Source: Fuerstiella sp. (GTDB taxonomy: Bacteria; Planctomycetota; Planctomycetia; Planctomycetales; Planctomycetaceae). From it: a stretch of DNA of 64,000 nucleotides. Positions 1-9,958 of the stretch are shown here, in pieces (positions within the stretch are counted from its first letter, which is position 1; every line of letters starts with the position of its first letter). Below the pieces are notes generated by a model. The model worked only from the letters and a program-made list of their open reading frames with translations, was not told where the DNA came from and made no database searches. The position numbers were made by a program, and so were the translations under genes. Location: the NCBI GenBank assembly GCA_022843805.1, contig JALHMY010000049.1, positions 1-64,000 on the forward strand, read 5' to 3'.

Positions 1-246
1 GCAGTCCTCATTTTTGGTTACAGGGTTGTGACGACTCCCTGACAGGGACTTTCACCCTGCTGTTCAAACGCCTTCACAGGCGCACTAGCCATCACTCTCC
101 GAGTGATGCTTTGCGATTCCCTGTCATCCCAGGCTGCGATCCCTCATTCGACGAAGTGGTTCTGGTGCTGGATGATCTGGTCTCCTGGCTGGTCAGACCG
201 CCCAGCAATCCGGAGGAAATGCCATCGGCAATTGCTCCGGAATTCA

Positions 247-386
247 CACGCAGGCGAGTCTCTCCGAGACTCGCAAATGCATCGGCCGGAGTCGCCACCA
301 GGCGGCGAAGTTTGCGGGTTAAGCGTCTGTTCCGGCGTCTCTGCGAGACGCCGGAACCGCGAGTCTCGGAGAGACTCGCCTACGTG
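247..386. repeat. 140-bp palindromic repeat, copy 1
   Basis: A 140-bp element with ends CACGCAGGCGAG and CTCGCCTACGTG that are near inverted copies. It holds three successive hairpins: 254-274 and 359-379 (GCGAGTCTC, 3-nt loop, GAGACTCGC, in opposite orientations) and 330-355 (TTCCGGCGTCTC, 3-nt loop, GAGACGCCGGAA). A second copy of identical length lies at 9068-9207. It sits directly upstream of an rhs remnant. It resembles a MITE or REP/BIME-type unit; that class is inferred from structure and from the transposase remnant beside copy 2. Confidence 0.8.
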
Positions 387-391
387 TTTGC

Positions 392-568
392 AATGAAGGT
401 TCCGGCACTGGCAACCAGGTGCTGTGGTACTTGTCGGACCAGCAGAACACCGTGCGAGACGTGGCGAAGTACGCATCCACCACGGCTGGCAGTCAGGCGA
501 CCGTTCGCAATCATCTGGAATACGAGGCCTATGGCAACGTCACCAGCGTCGATGATCCGAGCACCGGT
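392..568 (+). pseudogene. RHS-repeat protein remnant
   Basis: About 59 codons in one frame encode a typical RHS core segment (WYLSDQQNTVRDVAKY, then NHLEYEAYGNVTS). This matches the conserved D-x-x-x-TVRD and Y-x-x-(Y/F)-GN motifs of RHS/YD-repeat proteins, which are very large secreted or toxin-delivery proteins. There is no upstream coding sequence in frame: the 140-bp palindromic repeat ends six bases earlier. After about 568 the similarity fades, although the frame stays open to 847. This is a decayed or rearranged fragment, probably not expressed as protein. Confidence 0.6.
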
Positions 569-1013
569 ACCGCGAGCGACGGCGATATTCCGGGATCATG
601 CCAGGAAGTTGCTCTCTGGAGTTTCCGGGGCCTGACGATGATGCAGGACGAACTCTGCGCACTTCCGGAGCATCCGATCGATCTCGTTGCCATTGCGCGT
701 TCAAATCCAGCCACTGAAGGGATGGGACATGCCGACCTCTCAGCACGCTCTGTGCCGGGAGGTCGGCATGCCCAATCACCTGTCTATCGCCAGCGTTCAA
801 TTAATCCAACCCAGCCCGGACACCCGCGTGAAAATGATGGTGAATGACCGAATGCGGTTTACTTATTCACAGCGACGACATAATACCTATGAGTGATCGC
901 ATGGATACATCCTGTCGATTGAGTTATTGCTGTAAGGATGCATTTTTAAAATTTTTTTGTAACAAATTCGGGACAGAACGCCACCGGGAGGGAAACGCAC
1001 TGGGCCTTTATCT
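569..1013. other. Intergenic, promoter region of first ECF operon
   Basis: No convincing gene was found. An AT-rich tract lies at about 941-966 (runs of A and T ending TTTTTTTGTAACAAATTC), about 50-70 bases before the sigma factor start, and is a plausible promoter or leader region. A GGGAGGG purine stretch lies near 987-993, some 20 bases before the start codon, farther than a normal ribosome binding site. Confidence 0.35.
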
Positions 1014-1610
1014 ATGCAAACTCCTTTGACCACCGAATTTCTGAACAGCATTCGAGCAGGGGACCAGCGTGCGCTGGGGGACGTATTGAATAGTCTGCGG
1101 CCGTATGTCAGGCTGATCGTTCGAAGTCTGCTGCGAGAATATCCTGCACGAGTTGTCGATGAATCGGATCTGATTCAGGAGTCACTGCTGCAGGCATCGC
1201 GATGTTCACAGTCGTTTCATGGTCAGTCGCAGGCGGAATGGCTCGGTTGGTTAAGGACGATCACCGTTCGTACTGCTCGCCGCATGCTTATCTCAGAGGA
1301 GCGACAGCCCGGGAATGTGCCGTCGGGTTCGGAGCCTGGCACCCTGATTGCTGACGGGCAGTCTGCCCCCGGAAACCGCCTGATCCAGCAGGAGACAGCG
1401 GACCGCATGGCGCTGGCACTTGCTCAGCTTCCGGAGGATATGCAGCAGGTGCTGCTGTCGCGTGTGGTTGACAATCTTGGATATGAAGAGATCTCTCATC
1501 TCATGGGACGAAGTCCCGGTGCCATGAGGGTTTTGTATCTGCGAGCTCTGAGGCGACTGAAAGATGCGTGGCAGACCGACTCATCTTCAGGATTCGGAGT
1601 TCCCCAATGA
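1014..1610 (+). CDS. ECF RNA polymerase sigma factor
   Basis: A 198-residue extracytoplasmic-function sigma factor, which would direct RNA polymerase to a dedicated promoter set. The sigma-70 region 2 is seen around residues 25-95 (the DESDLIQESLLQAS helix, then the WLGWLRTITVRTARRML segment). Region 4 is near the C-terminus (LPEDMQQVLLSRVVDNLGYEEISHLMG, then ALRRLKDAW), with an acidic/Pro-rich linker between. Length and layout fit the short planctomycete ECF type. No anti-sigma gene is adjacent. Instead its TGA overlaps the ATG of a membrane kinase (ATGA at 1607-1610), so the kinase is the likely regulator or partner. The start at 1014 gives full region 2, but the ribosome binding site is weak. 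Confidence 0.9.
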   Translation: MQTPLTTEFLNSIRAGDQRALGDVLNSLRPYVRLIVRSLLREYPARVVDESDLIQESLLQASRCSQSFHGQSQAEWLGWLRTITVRTARRMLISEERQPGNVPSGSEPGTLIADGQSAPGNRLIQQETADRMALALAQLPEDMQQVLLSRVVDNLGYEEISHLMGRSPGAMRVLYLRALRRLKDAWQTDSSSGFGVPQ

Positions 1611-3721
1611 AAAATACTCCTGGTTTGACAGATGAACAGCTCGTTGACCTGCTGGACAGGGTATTGGCAGAGTTTCGGAGGGACATCAGCGTCTGTTCGA
1701 ACGAGTGGCGCGAATCGCATCCTGAAGTGACTGGTGAAGCAGCTGAAATAGCGAACACGCTGTTCGACCTGACTCAGGCTGTCGAGGTATGGCGAAATTC
1801 TGATCTGCCGACGCTGATTGAAGAGGATGAACAGGGCACGCACGACGCCACCATACTGATGCGTGCTGCTCCCCGGCAAATTGGGCGCTATGAACTTCGT
1901 CGGCATCTGGGATCGGGAGCAATGGGCGATGTCTATGAAGCCCATGACCCCCAGCTGGAACGAAAAGTCGCGGTTAAGGTTCCCAGATGCGACAAGATGT
2001 CTCGCAACCAAAGTCTGTTTACGGAACGCTTTATCAGAGAAGCGCGGGCTGCGGCCGCTGTTCGGCACGCCCATATCTGTCCGATTTACGATGCGGGAGA
2101 AACCGGTGGGCAGCCATGGGTTGTCATGGCGTATGTGGAAGGGCAGTCGCTCGACGCTGTCGTGGCGCTCGGTCGAATCGAAGACGTTCGATATGCAGCG
2201 AAGATTGTTATGCAGGTTGCTGAGGCACTCAGTGCGATTCATCATCACGGGATCATTCACCGTGACCTGAAGCCAGGCAACATTCTGATTGACGCTTCCG
2301 GTCAGGCGCTGCTCACCGACTTTGGCCTGGCGCTCAGTGAGATGAATTCGGAACGAATTACGACCGACGGACTCATCGTTGGCACACCCGTTTATATGTC
2401 ACCCGAACAGGCCGCGGGAGAAAACTCAAAGCTGACTCCGGCCGCCGATATCTACAGTCTTGGCGCAGTCCTGTATGAAATGCTGACAGGGCGTGCTCCT
2501 TTTCGGGAGCCGATGCCGGAGTTGCTTCGAAAGATCATGCTGCATACGCCGACCCCGGCTGTCGAACTGCGTCCGGAACTGGATCCGGCACTGTCCGCAA
2601 TTGCTGACAAAGCGCTGGCGAAGAAGCCGGAGGATCGATTCCCATCTGCAGCTGTGATGGCTGATGCCCTGCGCGGATGGCTGGGATCAATCACATCCGG
2701 AATAGCGTCACCGGCGCCGATCCTTGCTGAGAGCAGCCCGCGTAAGGCGTCAGCGCGACCTTCGAACAGAGTAATCGTATTGCTGGCAGGCACACTTTTG
2801 ATGATATCGGCCTCGGTTGCCACACTGTTTTTTATGAACGGCACCAGGGATTCGTTTGTCAGCATCGAAGGGACAAGTCCGCCTGGAGCAGTTGGTTCCA
2901 GCGGGAACTCGGCCTCAAAGTACTCTGCTATCCCGTTCCGCCCTGAAATCCCTCGCGATCTGACAGGCAAGTTAACGATTACGATTTCCAGTAACCCCGA
3001 ACTTGGGCCGGTGACCCGATCTCGCATGGCGGCCACCGAACCAGGCGCTCTTCCCCTGCGCACAGGTGAACTCGTCCACTTCGAAGTGCAGCTCAACCAG
3101 CCTGGCTATATTTATCTGCTGTGGGTGAATCCGGATGGTACCGTCAGTCCCCTGTATCCGTGGGATTCGGAACATTCTCGGAAGGGATGGGACGCTCCTC
3201 TGCTTGCCGAAAGTGCGGTGCCACGGGATCGCGTGATGTGTCCCAAAAGCACTGCGGATGGATTTGAGGCGATTGAACCGACCGGGCTTCAGACTGTTGT
3301 CCTGGCGGCAAGGCGACAGCCACTGACCGAAGGAGTGGACCTTGCTCAGCTGCTGAACGGACTTCCATCCACTCCGCAACTGGCAATGCTCAGCGATACC
3401 GGACCGATTCTGAGAGGAGTGGCGACCGGTCAAACCAAATCGATCGAAGATCCGCAGTTCGATGCGCTGAAGAAAAGACTGAGCTCTCATTTTGAGCTGA
3501 TCCGGGTCGTTTCATTCCCTCAGGTCAATGCGTCCTCGGAAAAAGACAGTCCGGCCGCATCGATCAACCCGGATCATGCGGTGCAAACAGCCGGCCAGAC
3601 AAGAACAGCAGCCGGGCAGAAAAAAACGGCCGAACAGACTAGTGCGGATATCTACCCGATCAGATCGGCCTCTGCATCGCGCATTCAGGGAGCTGTCGCA
3701 GGAGCCACTCGTGCAGATTGA
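1607..3721 (+). CDS. Membrane Ser/Thr kinase with DUF4384 domain
   Basis: A 704-residue Hanks-type kinase. The ATG at 1607 overlaps the sigma factor stop, which fixes the start over upstream in-frame options. Residues 1-90 are an acidic helical region. The kinase domain starts near 91 with GRYELRRHLGSGAMGDVYEA, has the lysine in VAVKV, HRDLKPGN near 218, DFG near 238 and GTPVYMSPEQ. A transmembrane segment lies at about 389-410 (VIVLLAGTLLMISASVATLFF). Residues about 480-590 match DUF4384 (GELVHFEVQLNQPGYIYLLW), a small beta domain often attached to kinases. With a cytoplasmic kinase, DUF4384 should lie outside the membrane as sensor or partner-binding domain. The last 11 bases overlap the CHAT gene. 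Confidence 0.92.
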   Translation: MKNTPGLTDEQLVDLLDRVLAEFRRDISVCSNEWRESHPEVTGEAAEIANTLFDLTQAVEVWRNSDLPTLIEEDEQGTHDATILMRAAPRQIGRYELRRHLGSGAMGDVYEAHDPQLERKVAVKVPRCDKMSRNQSLFTERFIREARAAAAVRHAHICPIYDAGETGGQPWVVMAYVEGQSLDAVVALGRIEDVRYAAKIVMQVAEALSAIHHHGIIHRDLKPGNILIDASGQALLTDFGLALSEMNSERITTDGLIVGTPVYMSPEQAAGENSKLTPAADIYSLGAVLYEMLTGRAPFREPMPELLRKIMLHTPTPAVELRPELDPALSAIADKALAKKPEDRFPSAAVMADALRGWLGSITSGIASPAPILAESSPRKASARPSNRVIVLLAGTLLMISASVATLFFMNGTRDSFVSIEGTSPPGAVGSSGNSASKYSAIPFRPEIPRDLTGKLTITISSNPELGPVTRSRMAATEPGALPLRTGELVHFEVQLNQPGYIYLLWVNPDGTVSPLYPWDSEHSRKGWDAPLLAESAVPRDRVMCPKSTADGFEAIEPTGLQTVVLAARRQPLTEGVDLAQLLNGLPSTPQLAMLSDTGPILRGVATGQTKSIEDPQFDALKKRLSSHFELIRVVSFPQVNASSEKDSPAASINPDHAVQTAGQTRTAAGQKKTAEQTSADIYPIRSASASRIQGAVAGATRAD

Positions 3722-6700
3722 TTCCGGCAGACTCAAACGCCTGGTCGGTACGGGAGCCGTGCTTTCCCTGTTCGTGACTGCTATTTTTGCGTGGCTGACG
3801 GCTGTGCCTCGGACGCCCCTCCCTGCCCCGATTGTCAGGCCCGTGCTCAGTCCCACTTCGCTGGTTTTACTTCCGGACCGTGGTGAGCCACGCACTGCAA
3901 GGCTGGCACAGCTCGAAAAACTCCTGCAGCAACTCAACGCTGAGACAGCGGACCCGGGGCAGCTGGCGGATATCTGGCTGTCTGTGGCGGATGTCCGGAT
4001 GCAGCTTGAAAAATTTGCAGGCTCTCAGGAAGCCACCGAGATGGCTCGCAAACTTTGTCCTGCAGCCGACTCCTGGCAAAGTCGTGAGTCGGTGCTGTTG
4101 CAGCAGGAATTGCATGGCTGGGAGGTCATGGAGACTCAGCAGCTGCAGTTGCGACGTGACCGGATTGTTCAGCATGAACGTGCGTTGAGACTTCATGCGT
4201 CGGGAGATTATCTTCAGGCAATTGACTCTGCACGTGAAGCAGTGGCTTCGCAGCGACAGCTTCTGGCAATGATTCGTGCAGCAGGTGAGGCTGGAGATAC
4301 GGCGGCAGCGGATGGCGATGAGGCACGACTTGCCTCCGAACTTCTCGTCCTCGGCAGTCTGACTCTGGAACACTGCAATACGTACGGAGAAGCGGCCGGT
4401 ATTCTGCAGGAGGCCAATGAATTGACGGCTGCTGTCAGAGGCACATCTCATCCGGTGTATGCGGAAGTGCTGGCCGCATTGGCACGTGTGGAGGACGAGC
4501 GGGGTTATTTCGACGAAGCAGACGATTATTACGAAAAGGCCCTGCAGGTATTGCGTGCGTCACGTGGCGAAAACTCGATTGACTTTGCACGAACACTGGC
4601 CCGACAAAGCAGAATGCATATGGACTGGTGGAAGGATTATGGAGAAGGCAAAGGCTATCGGGCGCTGGATATTCGGCAGCGATTGCTGGGGGACGATCAT
4701 CTGGAATGTGCCGAGAGCTTTGAACATCTGGGGATCAACGCACTGTGGCTGCTGAATTTTGATCAGGCGGACGAATTGCTTCAGCGGGCCTACACAATTC
4801 GAACGCGGGAACAGGGTATGAATCATCCGGATACTGCGGATGCCCGCAGCTGGCTGTCTCAGGTTTACATCGCGAAAGGCGATGTTGCGAAAGCATCTCT
4901 TTATCTGCAGGAAGCGATTCAGCTGACCCGGTCTCATCGCGGCGAGTCTCATCCGAGGCTGGTCCGATTACTTGCGAATGTTGCTCATCTTGGACGAGAC
5001 GACTGGAATCAGCCGCGGGGTGAACGCGAAGCCCGACGAGGTGCTGACATTGCTGCAAAAGTCGGGACCAGTCGGCACCCTGCCACGTTTGATGCGATGA
5101 TCGCACTCGGTGATTTGATGCTGGAAGAAGAGAGTCCGTATGGGGTGGCCCAGGTTCGACGGATTAACCCGTCCTATATTGCGGATTACACGCGGGAAGT
5201 GATTGCTGCTCATGAAGCGTGCCCTCACGCCGAGCAGTTACCTTCCTACGCCACAGCCCTGATCAATCTGGCGCACACTGGCTACTGGGATGACTATCAG
5301 TCAGTAACTCGTGAAGAGGCCGCTCGGCTGCTGGAACGGTCACTTGCCAATATGCAGCAATATGGTGATGAGTCGCATCCAGCCTTCGCCGAGTATTTGA
5401 ACGTGCTTGGTCGATGGCATTTATGGGTTGGCGAAGAGGAAACCGGTCGCAGGCATCTTCAAAAGAGCCTGGAGGTTGTGGAATCGCGTCACGGAATTGT
5501 GCTTTCGGAACGACGTGCGAGCGCATGGCGATCGCTGGCTGGCGGATATATGCATGCAGGCGAGTTCACACCGGAAATGGATGAATGCCTGCAGACGGTG
5601 GCACGTCTTGACGAGGAAATTTATCGGCAAAACGCGGCAGGTCAGTGCGATATTGATCGGTATTGCATGTCACGTGCCCGGTTCTTCTCGGTCGGAGTTT
5701 GTGCACTTCACCCGGCCATTCGCCTGTCGGATGAGCAGCGTTATCGTCAGATTCTCTCAGCAAAGGGTTCCATTGCTCGACTGCAGCTGAATGAGCGGAT
5801 GCTTTACGAGCGAGCTGAATTGAAGCCACTCCTGGACACCGTGCGCGAGAGCAGACGCCGTCTGAAGATGGTCGCCTACGATCTCCCGGCAGTGAAGGAT
5901 GCCGGCGTATGGCGAGAGTCACTGTTTACAGCCGCCGACGAAAAGGAATCCGGCGAAAGAGAGCTGGCGATTCGGTCCCGACCTTATATACCGCCCATGT
6001 CCGGTTTCGATCCCTCCGAGGTCCGGGCGCAGGTGCCTGACGACGCTGTGCTGCTTGACTTCGTGGACTATACGGCTCTGGGTCCACCGAAAAGTGGCAA
6101 AGGGCGTCTCGATCGGGAGCGTCGGATTGGTGTTTTTGTTGTTTCAGGAAATGAAGAGATCCGGTTTATTGACCTCGGTAACTCTTCATTGGTCGAAAGT
6201 GCTGTCACAAAGTGGGTTGAGACAATGCGAGACCCGGAGGGTACCGACACCGCTCTGGAGTCGTGCGCGATGGATGTGGCCCGTTTAATTTGGAAACCCG
6301 TTCAAAATTCCGTTGGTAACCGAAGACTGATCCTGATTGCCCCCGATGGACCGGTTTGTTTTGTACCGTTTGCCGCTTTGCCGGGAAATCAGCCCGGAAG
6401 TTATCTGCTCGAAGAAAAAACCATCGGATATATTCCCTCGTCCCGACAATGGTGCGATCTTCTGAAACAGAACGAGCAACCAAAGATTGATGGACTGCTG
6501 GCCGTCGGGGATGTGAATTATGGGGGCGATCAGCCCAACCCGGAACGGCAGACTCTTGGAATGCGGGCCTTTGATCCGGCTGCAATGGCATGGGAGAATC
6601 TGCCGGCAACCCGAGCAGAAACTGAGCAGATCTGTGAGCTCATGGAGAATTTGGGCAACAGAAACGTGCGAACACGGCTGCTGACAGGTAGTGCCCCTTC

Positions 6701-7409
6701 AATTGATCAGCTTCAGGCTGCCCTTTCAGAACGATGGCGTTACTTTCACTTTGCCGGACACGGACTGTTTGCCGACCTGCAGGCCAACTGGACCAGCCAG
6801 GACAATAAAGACCTTGAATCCCGCGACTCTTCAAACAGCTGGATGCTGACCAAAGACGAAGCCATCGTGTTCGGACGAGCACCACAGCTGCTGAGTGGTC
6901 TTGTGCTGACCCGGCCGGACACGTCGAATCATCCGGCGGATGCAATTCTGACCGCGGAAGAAGTCTCCAGCCTTGACCTGCGCGGAACCGAGCTGGTTGT
7001 TCTTTCTGCCTGTGAAACGGCACTCGGCAACACCATAGGAGGCGAGGGTGTGCTGGGGCTGCAGCGAGCATTTCTGAATGCCGGCGCTCGCAGCACAGTC
7101 AGCAGCCTCTGGAAAGTCGGCGACGCCGCAACCAACCTGCTGATGGAAAGATTCTATCGAAAGCTCTGGAACGAGAAACTTCCAAAGTGGGAGGCACTTC
7201 GACAGGCTCAGCTGGAACTGCTTCGCAACCCCACTCTGATCGACGAACGGTCTAAATTGCTGGTTTCAAGGGGCTTCCGCGTTTCCCGCGGAATCGCAAC
7301 CGGACAGGTAAAAAGTATTTCTCCTTCCGATGAGGATGCGACGAAATCCGTTTCCCGCAGTCATCCATTTTTCTGGGCAGCGTTTGTGCTGTACGGTGAT
7401 GGAAGATGA
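3711..7409 (+). CDS. Membrane-anchored TPR-CHAT protease
   Basis: A 1232-residue protein from a GTG start at 3711, inside the end of the kinase gene. The start is set by AGGAG six bases upstream and by gene overlap; the open frame extends further back but only over kinase sequence. Residues about 10-32 form a membrane anchor or uncleaved signal. Residues about 60-640 are helical TPR-type repeats. The CHAT domain (caspase/separase clan) covers about 775-1232. The His of HFAGHG (residue 1017) and the Cys of SACETALG (residue 1101) form the expected catalytic dyad, followed by [17 protein letters not shown] and SSLWKV motifs. It is predicted to be an active cysteine protease. The positive N-terminus suggests the TPR and CHAT parts are outside the cytoplasm. 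The substrate is unknown; the neighbouring kinase, pseudopilin and lipoproteins are candidates. Confidence 0.88.
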   Translation: MQIDSGRLKRLVGTGAVLSLFVTAIFAWLTAVPRTPLPAPIVRPVLSPTSLVLLPDRGEPRTARLAQLEKLLQQLNAETADPGQLADIWLSVADVRMQLEKFAGSQEATEMARKLCPAADSWQSRESVLLQQELHGWEVMETQQLQLRRDRIVQHERALRLHASGDYLQAIDSAREAVASQRQLLAMIRAAGEAGDTAAADGDEARLASELLVLGSLTLEHCNTYGEAAGILQEANELTAAVRGTSHPVYAEVLAALARVEDERGYFDEADDYYEKALQVLRASRGENSIDFARTLARQSRMHMDWWKDYGEGKGYRALDIRQRLLGDDHLECAESFEHLGINALWLLNFDQADELLQRAYTIRTREQGMNHPDTADARSWLSQVYIAKGDVAKASLYLQEAIQLTRSHRGESHPRLVRLLANVAHLGRDDWNQPRGEREARRGADIAAKVGTSRHPATFDAMIALGDLMLEEESPYGVAQVRRINPSYIADYTREVIAAHEACPHAEQLPSYATALINLAHTGYWDDYQSVTREEAARLLERSLANMQQYGDESHPAFAEYLNVLGRWHLWVGEEETGRRHLQKSLEVVESRHGIVLSERRASAWRSLAGGYMHAGEFTPEMDECLQTVARLDEEIYRQNAAGQCDIDRYCMSRARFFSVGVCALHPAIRLSDEQRYRQILSAKGSIARLQLNERMLYERAELKPLLDTVRESRRRLKMVAYDLPAVKDAGVWRESLFTAADEKESGERELAIRSRPYIPPMSGFDPSEVRAQVPDDAVLLDFVDYTALGPPKSGKGRLDRERRIGVFVVSGNEEIRFIDLGNSSLVESAVTKWVETMRDPEGTDTALESCAMDVARLIWKPVQNSVGNRRLILIAPDGPVCFVPFAALPGNQPGSYLLEEKTIGYIPSSRQWCDLLKQNEQPKIDGLLAVGDVNYGGDQPNPERQTLGMRAFDPAAMAWENLPATRAETEQICELMENLGNRNVRTRLLTGSAPSIDQLQAALSERWRYFHFAGHGLFADLQANWTSQDNKDLESRDSSNSWMLTKDEAIVFGRAPQLLSGLVLTRPDTSNHPADAILTAEEVSSLDLRGTELVVLSACETALGNTIGGEGVLGLQRAFLNAGARSTVSSLWKVGDAATNLLMERFYRKLWNEKLPKWEALRQAQLELLRNPTLIDERSKLLVSRGFRVSRGIATGQVKSISPSDEDATKSVSRSHPFFWAAFVLYGDGR

Positions 7410-8569
7410 ATTTAGCGCATTCTGCAAGGCATACTTACGATTGGTCATTTATGAACTGCTTCAATCCCCGACACCCCGAACTTCCTGACGCCGGTCTCGC
7501 TACTAAGTCAAGATGCGTTCTCAGTTCCCGTCGTTACAAGACGATGATTGCTGATACTACAGTCGGCAGAGTGACCGGTTTTGGGAGCCACGGTCGTCAT
7601 GGATTCAGTCTGATTGAACTTCTGGTTGTGATTGCGGTGATCAGTATTCTGATCAGCCTGCTGCTGCCTGCCGTACAGTTTGCTCGCGAATCTGCTCGAC
7701 GAACTCAATGCAAAAATAATCTCAAACAGATTGCCCTTGCCGCTCAAAACTTTAAAGCAACCCATTTGCATTTCCCGCCTGGTATGGACCGTCGGCATGT
7801 GGGACCGCTGGTTCGTTTGTTGCCCTATCTGGAACTGGGAAATCAGTACACGTTCTGGTCTGATGACACAAAATACGTGTACTGGTGGCTGAACCCAAAG
7901 AACCGCCCACCGCTGGCCGGGCCTCCCTGGGATCGGACGCCAATTCCTCCTCGTCCTCCCGACCGGTACGGTTCCGAGGGAAATTTTTCGACTTTCACGT
8001 GCCCCTCCAATGTCACTCCGCCATCTGCAGCTGAGACACAACTGATGACGGTTACTCGAGGAGTTGCAGGACGCGATTTCACGAACGGGCTTCCCACGGA
8101 CTGGAATCTTTATTGCGGGGGTCCCGGAAATCAAATTATGGGGGGGACACACTATGCAGCGGTTGCCGGCGACATCTATTTTAAGAATGGACTATACCGA
8201 GGCATATTCACCTGGGAACAAGTGGTTCGAACGATTCCAGACGGTACCAGTAACACACTGATGTTTGGTGAAGTGCGCGGTGGTCAGGTGGACTTCGGTA
8301 ACGGGCAGCCATTGAAAACCGTACCCGCCTTTGGAATCGGCGGTTTGTGGCTCACAAGTGGCCTGAACGACGGCAAGAACTACCCCGACCCGACGGAATT
8401 TGGCTCACACAACTTTGGCAGTCCTCACGGCGATTTTATTCACTTCGCGTTTGCTGATGGTTCAGTCAGACCACTCAACTATATCGACATGTACAACCAC
8501 GACAGCTTTGAAGTGCTTCTCCGACTGGGCGGCACCAATGACAACGAGATGACTCCAGGCGATCTTTGA
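7406..8569 (+). CDS. DUF1559 prepilin-like protein
   Basis: A 387-residue planctomycete DUF1559 protein. It has a type II secretion/type IV pilin-like N-terminus [23 protein letters not shown], then the conserved [19 protein letters not shown], and near the C-terminus [11 protein letters not shown], the family's H/DG signature. It would be processed by a prepilin peptidase and assembled or anchored at the envelope. The first ATG overlaps the CHAT stop (ATGA), giving a 66-residue leader, which is long. Internal starts at 7451 or 7544 (leader of about 20 residues) are more usual for the family, so the true start is uncertain. Its place in the operon ties a pseudopilin to the sigma/kinase/CHAT module. 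Confidence 0.88.
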   Translation: MNLAHSARHTYDWSFMNCFNPRHPELPDAGLATKSRCVLSSRRYKTMIADTTVGRVTGFGSHGRHGFSLIELLVVIAVISILISLLLPAVQFARESARRTQCKNNLKQIALAAQNFKATHLHFPPGMDRRHVGPLVRLLPYLELGNQYTFWSDDTKYVYWWLNPKNRPPLAGPPWDRTPIPPRPPDRYGSEGNFSTFTCPSNVTPPSAAETQLMTVTRGVAGRDFTNGLPTDWNLYCGGPGNQIMGGTHYAAVAGDIYFKNGLYRGIFTWEQVVRTIPDGTSNTLMFGEVRGGQVDFGNGQPLKTVPAFGIGGLWLTSGLNDGKNYPDPTEFGSHNFGSPHGDFIHFAFADGSVRPLNYIDMYNHDSFEVLLRLGGTNDNEMTPGDL

Positions 8570-8621
8570 TCAGAGAATGTCATTCCGTTTGCAGCGAAGT
8601 CATGCGTTGAGGAGAGGAAAA

Positions 8622-8825
8622 ATGGGGTCTGTCGTTTACCGACCGTTCTTCATCCTGCTGACAGCAGTCTTTGCTGCAGGCTGTGAAAGTGAGCCGCTGA
8701 AGTCGCCCGTCAGCCATGTGAAGGTCGATCCGATGGGCTCACCTCAACCTTTTAACGTTTCCCGTAATGCGTGGCATACACCAAGTAAATTCGACAATCA
8801 GCAGTCACCATTGAAGAACAAATGA
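8622..8825 (+). CDS. Small lipoprotein
   Basis: A 67-residue putative lipoprotein. The ATG at 8622 is chosen over 8577 because GAGGAGAGG lies just upstream. The N-terminus has a hydrophobic segment (FFILLTAVFAAGC) with a lipobox-like AAGC; the mature part is short, polar and Pro/Ser-rich. Small lipoproteins of this kind often follow DUF1559 genes in planctomycetes. It is last but one in the operon and its stop overlaps the next ATG. The function is not recognised. Confidence 0.7.
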   Translation: MGSVVYRPFFILLTAVFAAGCESEPLKSPVSHVKVDPMGSPQPFNVSRNAWHTPSKFDNQQSPLKNK

Positions 8826-9040
8826 AAATGAAAAAAAACAAGAGACGACTTTCGTTTAGTTTGATTGCCTCATTGCTGCTCGCAACGCTTGTGAACGCTG
8901 GTTGCGGGGAAGCTTCGGTTTCTTCGCCCGCGGGAAAAAATCTGCCGGATCCGAATGGCCCCCCCGTTCCGGTAACCGGGCAGGGCAAGGGTTGGGAAAC
9001 ACCTGATGCCGGGACCGGCAAATCACCAGCGCAAAACTGA
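8822..9040 (+). CDS. Small lipoprotein
   Basis: A 72-residue putative lipoprotein. It starts with a Lys/Arg-rich segment (KMKKNKRR), a hydrophobic stretch (SLIASLLLATLVNAGC) and a lipobox-like NAGC. The mature part is rich in Gly, Pro and Asp (PDPNGPPVPVTGQGKG). The ATG overlaps the stop of the preceding lipoprotein gene (ATGA), so the two are translationally coupled. It closes the first operon. No known domain; the ATG at 8828 is an alternative start. Confidence 0.65.
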   Translation: MKMKKNKRRLSFSLIASLLLATLVNAGCGEASVSSPAGKNLPDPNGPPVPVTGQGKGWETPDAGTGKSPAQN

Positions 9041-9067
9041 GACGGGACGAGGTCACGCTGGAGCGGC

Positions 9068-9207
9068 CACGTAGGCGAGCCTCTCCGAGACTCGCAAATC
9101 CAGCGTTCGGACCTGCAATCAGGCTGCGCAGTCTGCAGGTCAAACGCCTGTTCAAGCGTCTCTTCGAGACGCCGGAATCGCGAGTCTCGGAGAGACTCGC
9201 CTACGTG
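9068..9207. repeat. 140-bp palindromic repeat, copy 2
   Basis: Same length and layout as 247-386. The ends are CACGTAGGCGAG and CTCGCCTACGTG (perfect 12-bp inverted ends here), with hairpins at 9075-9095 and 9180-9200 and a middle CGTCTC/GAGACG hairpin. The interior is diverged from copy 1, while the hairpin stems are conserved. The element begins 27 bases after the second lipoprotein stop and could also act as a 3' end structure. A transposase remnant starts 62 bases downstream. Confidence 0.8.
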
Positions 9208-9268
9208 TTTCCGGTGGAACAGGGGTCAGGTCTCATTGTTTGTGTGAGAGAGTTGTTATACTCCCTCA

Positions 9269-9540
9269 ATGCCACGAATCAAACGAATTTGTCCCGCGGG
9301 TGAGGTCTTCCACATTCTCAATCGAGCAGTGGCTCGGCTGACGATTTTTGAGAAGCCGGAAGACTACGAAGCCTTCATGCGCGTGCACGTGAGACCTGGC
9401 AGATCGTTCCACTGCCCATCTTTGCCATGGTCGTGATGTCGAATCACTGGCATTTTGTGGTTCGGCCGGAAACGCCCGATCAGGTCAGCGAGTTCTTCCG
9501 TCGGCTCACCGTCATGCACACGAAGCGGTGGCAGCAAGTA
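9269..9540 (+). pseudogene. REP-associated tyrosine transposase remnant (RAYT)
   Basis: The 5' part reads MPRIKRICPAGEVFHILNRA, then TIFEKPEDYEAFMRV, the start of a Y1/IS200-like RAYT. Around 9383-9390 the reading frame shifts; the continuing homology (IVPLPIFAMVVMSNHWHFVV, with the HxH metal motif, then QVSEFFRRLTVMHTKRW) is in another frame. After about 9540 it turns into hairpin repeats, and the region with the catalytic Tyr is missing. So it carries a frameshift and a 3' truncation. A GGGGTCAGGTCTCATTG box sits upstream at 9222-9238. Confidence 0.85.
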
Positions 9541-9585
9541 GCCCAGCGCGTAAGCCATGGGAAAACGAAACCATCCCAACCGAAA

Positions 9586-9676
9586 GCCACGAAGTGGCGA
9601 CAGCAAAATCTGCTGACGCCACTTCGTGGCTGGTGGTTCAGAAGACACCAAAAAACCGCGGGTTGACACCCGCGGC
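9586..9676. repeat. Two strong hairpins after the RAYT remnant
   Basis: GCCACGAAGTGGCG at about 9587 pairs with CGCCACTTCGTGGC ending near 9631, and CCGCGGGT pairs with ACCCGCGG at 9657-9676. Both are perfect inverted repeats and look like further REP-type units that replaced the 3' end of the transposase. From 9677 to 9958 no gene was recognised. Confidence 0.6.
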
Positions 9677-9958
9677 TACATGCTGTCCTTCCTTCGGAGC
9701 TGAAATCGCGCAACTTCAAAAGCTCACGGCGAGCCTGACCGGGTGCGTCATCCGACGGTACCGCATTCGACGCGGATGCTGCTGACGATGCAGTGCTGGC
9801 AGGTTTGGCATCAGGTTGTTCCGGGTCCGGGGCCACGCCGTTCGGCTCGCAATGTCACCCTGGCAGGTTAGAGATTCACTTCCAGGGCTATGCGCAAAAA
9901 GCGTGCCAAAACAAATGTGATTCCCATGCGTGAGGCGGCGCAAATTTCGTGCCGAACA

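Noticed and set aside
3528-3710. Upstream extension of the CHAT protein frame
   Set aside because: It overlaps the kinase C-terminus, is very Arg/Lys-rich, and a GTG with a good ribosome binding site at 3711 explains the start.
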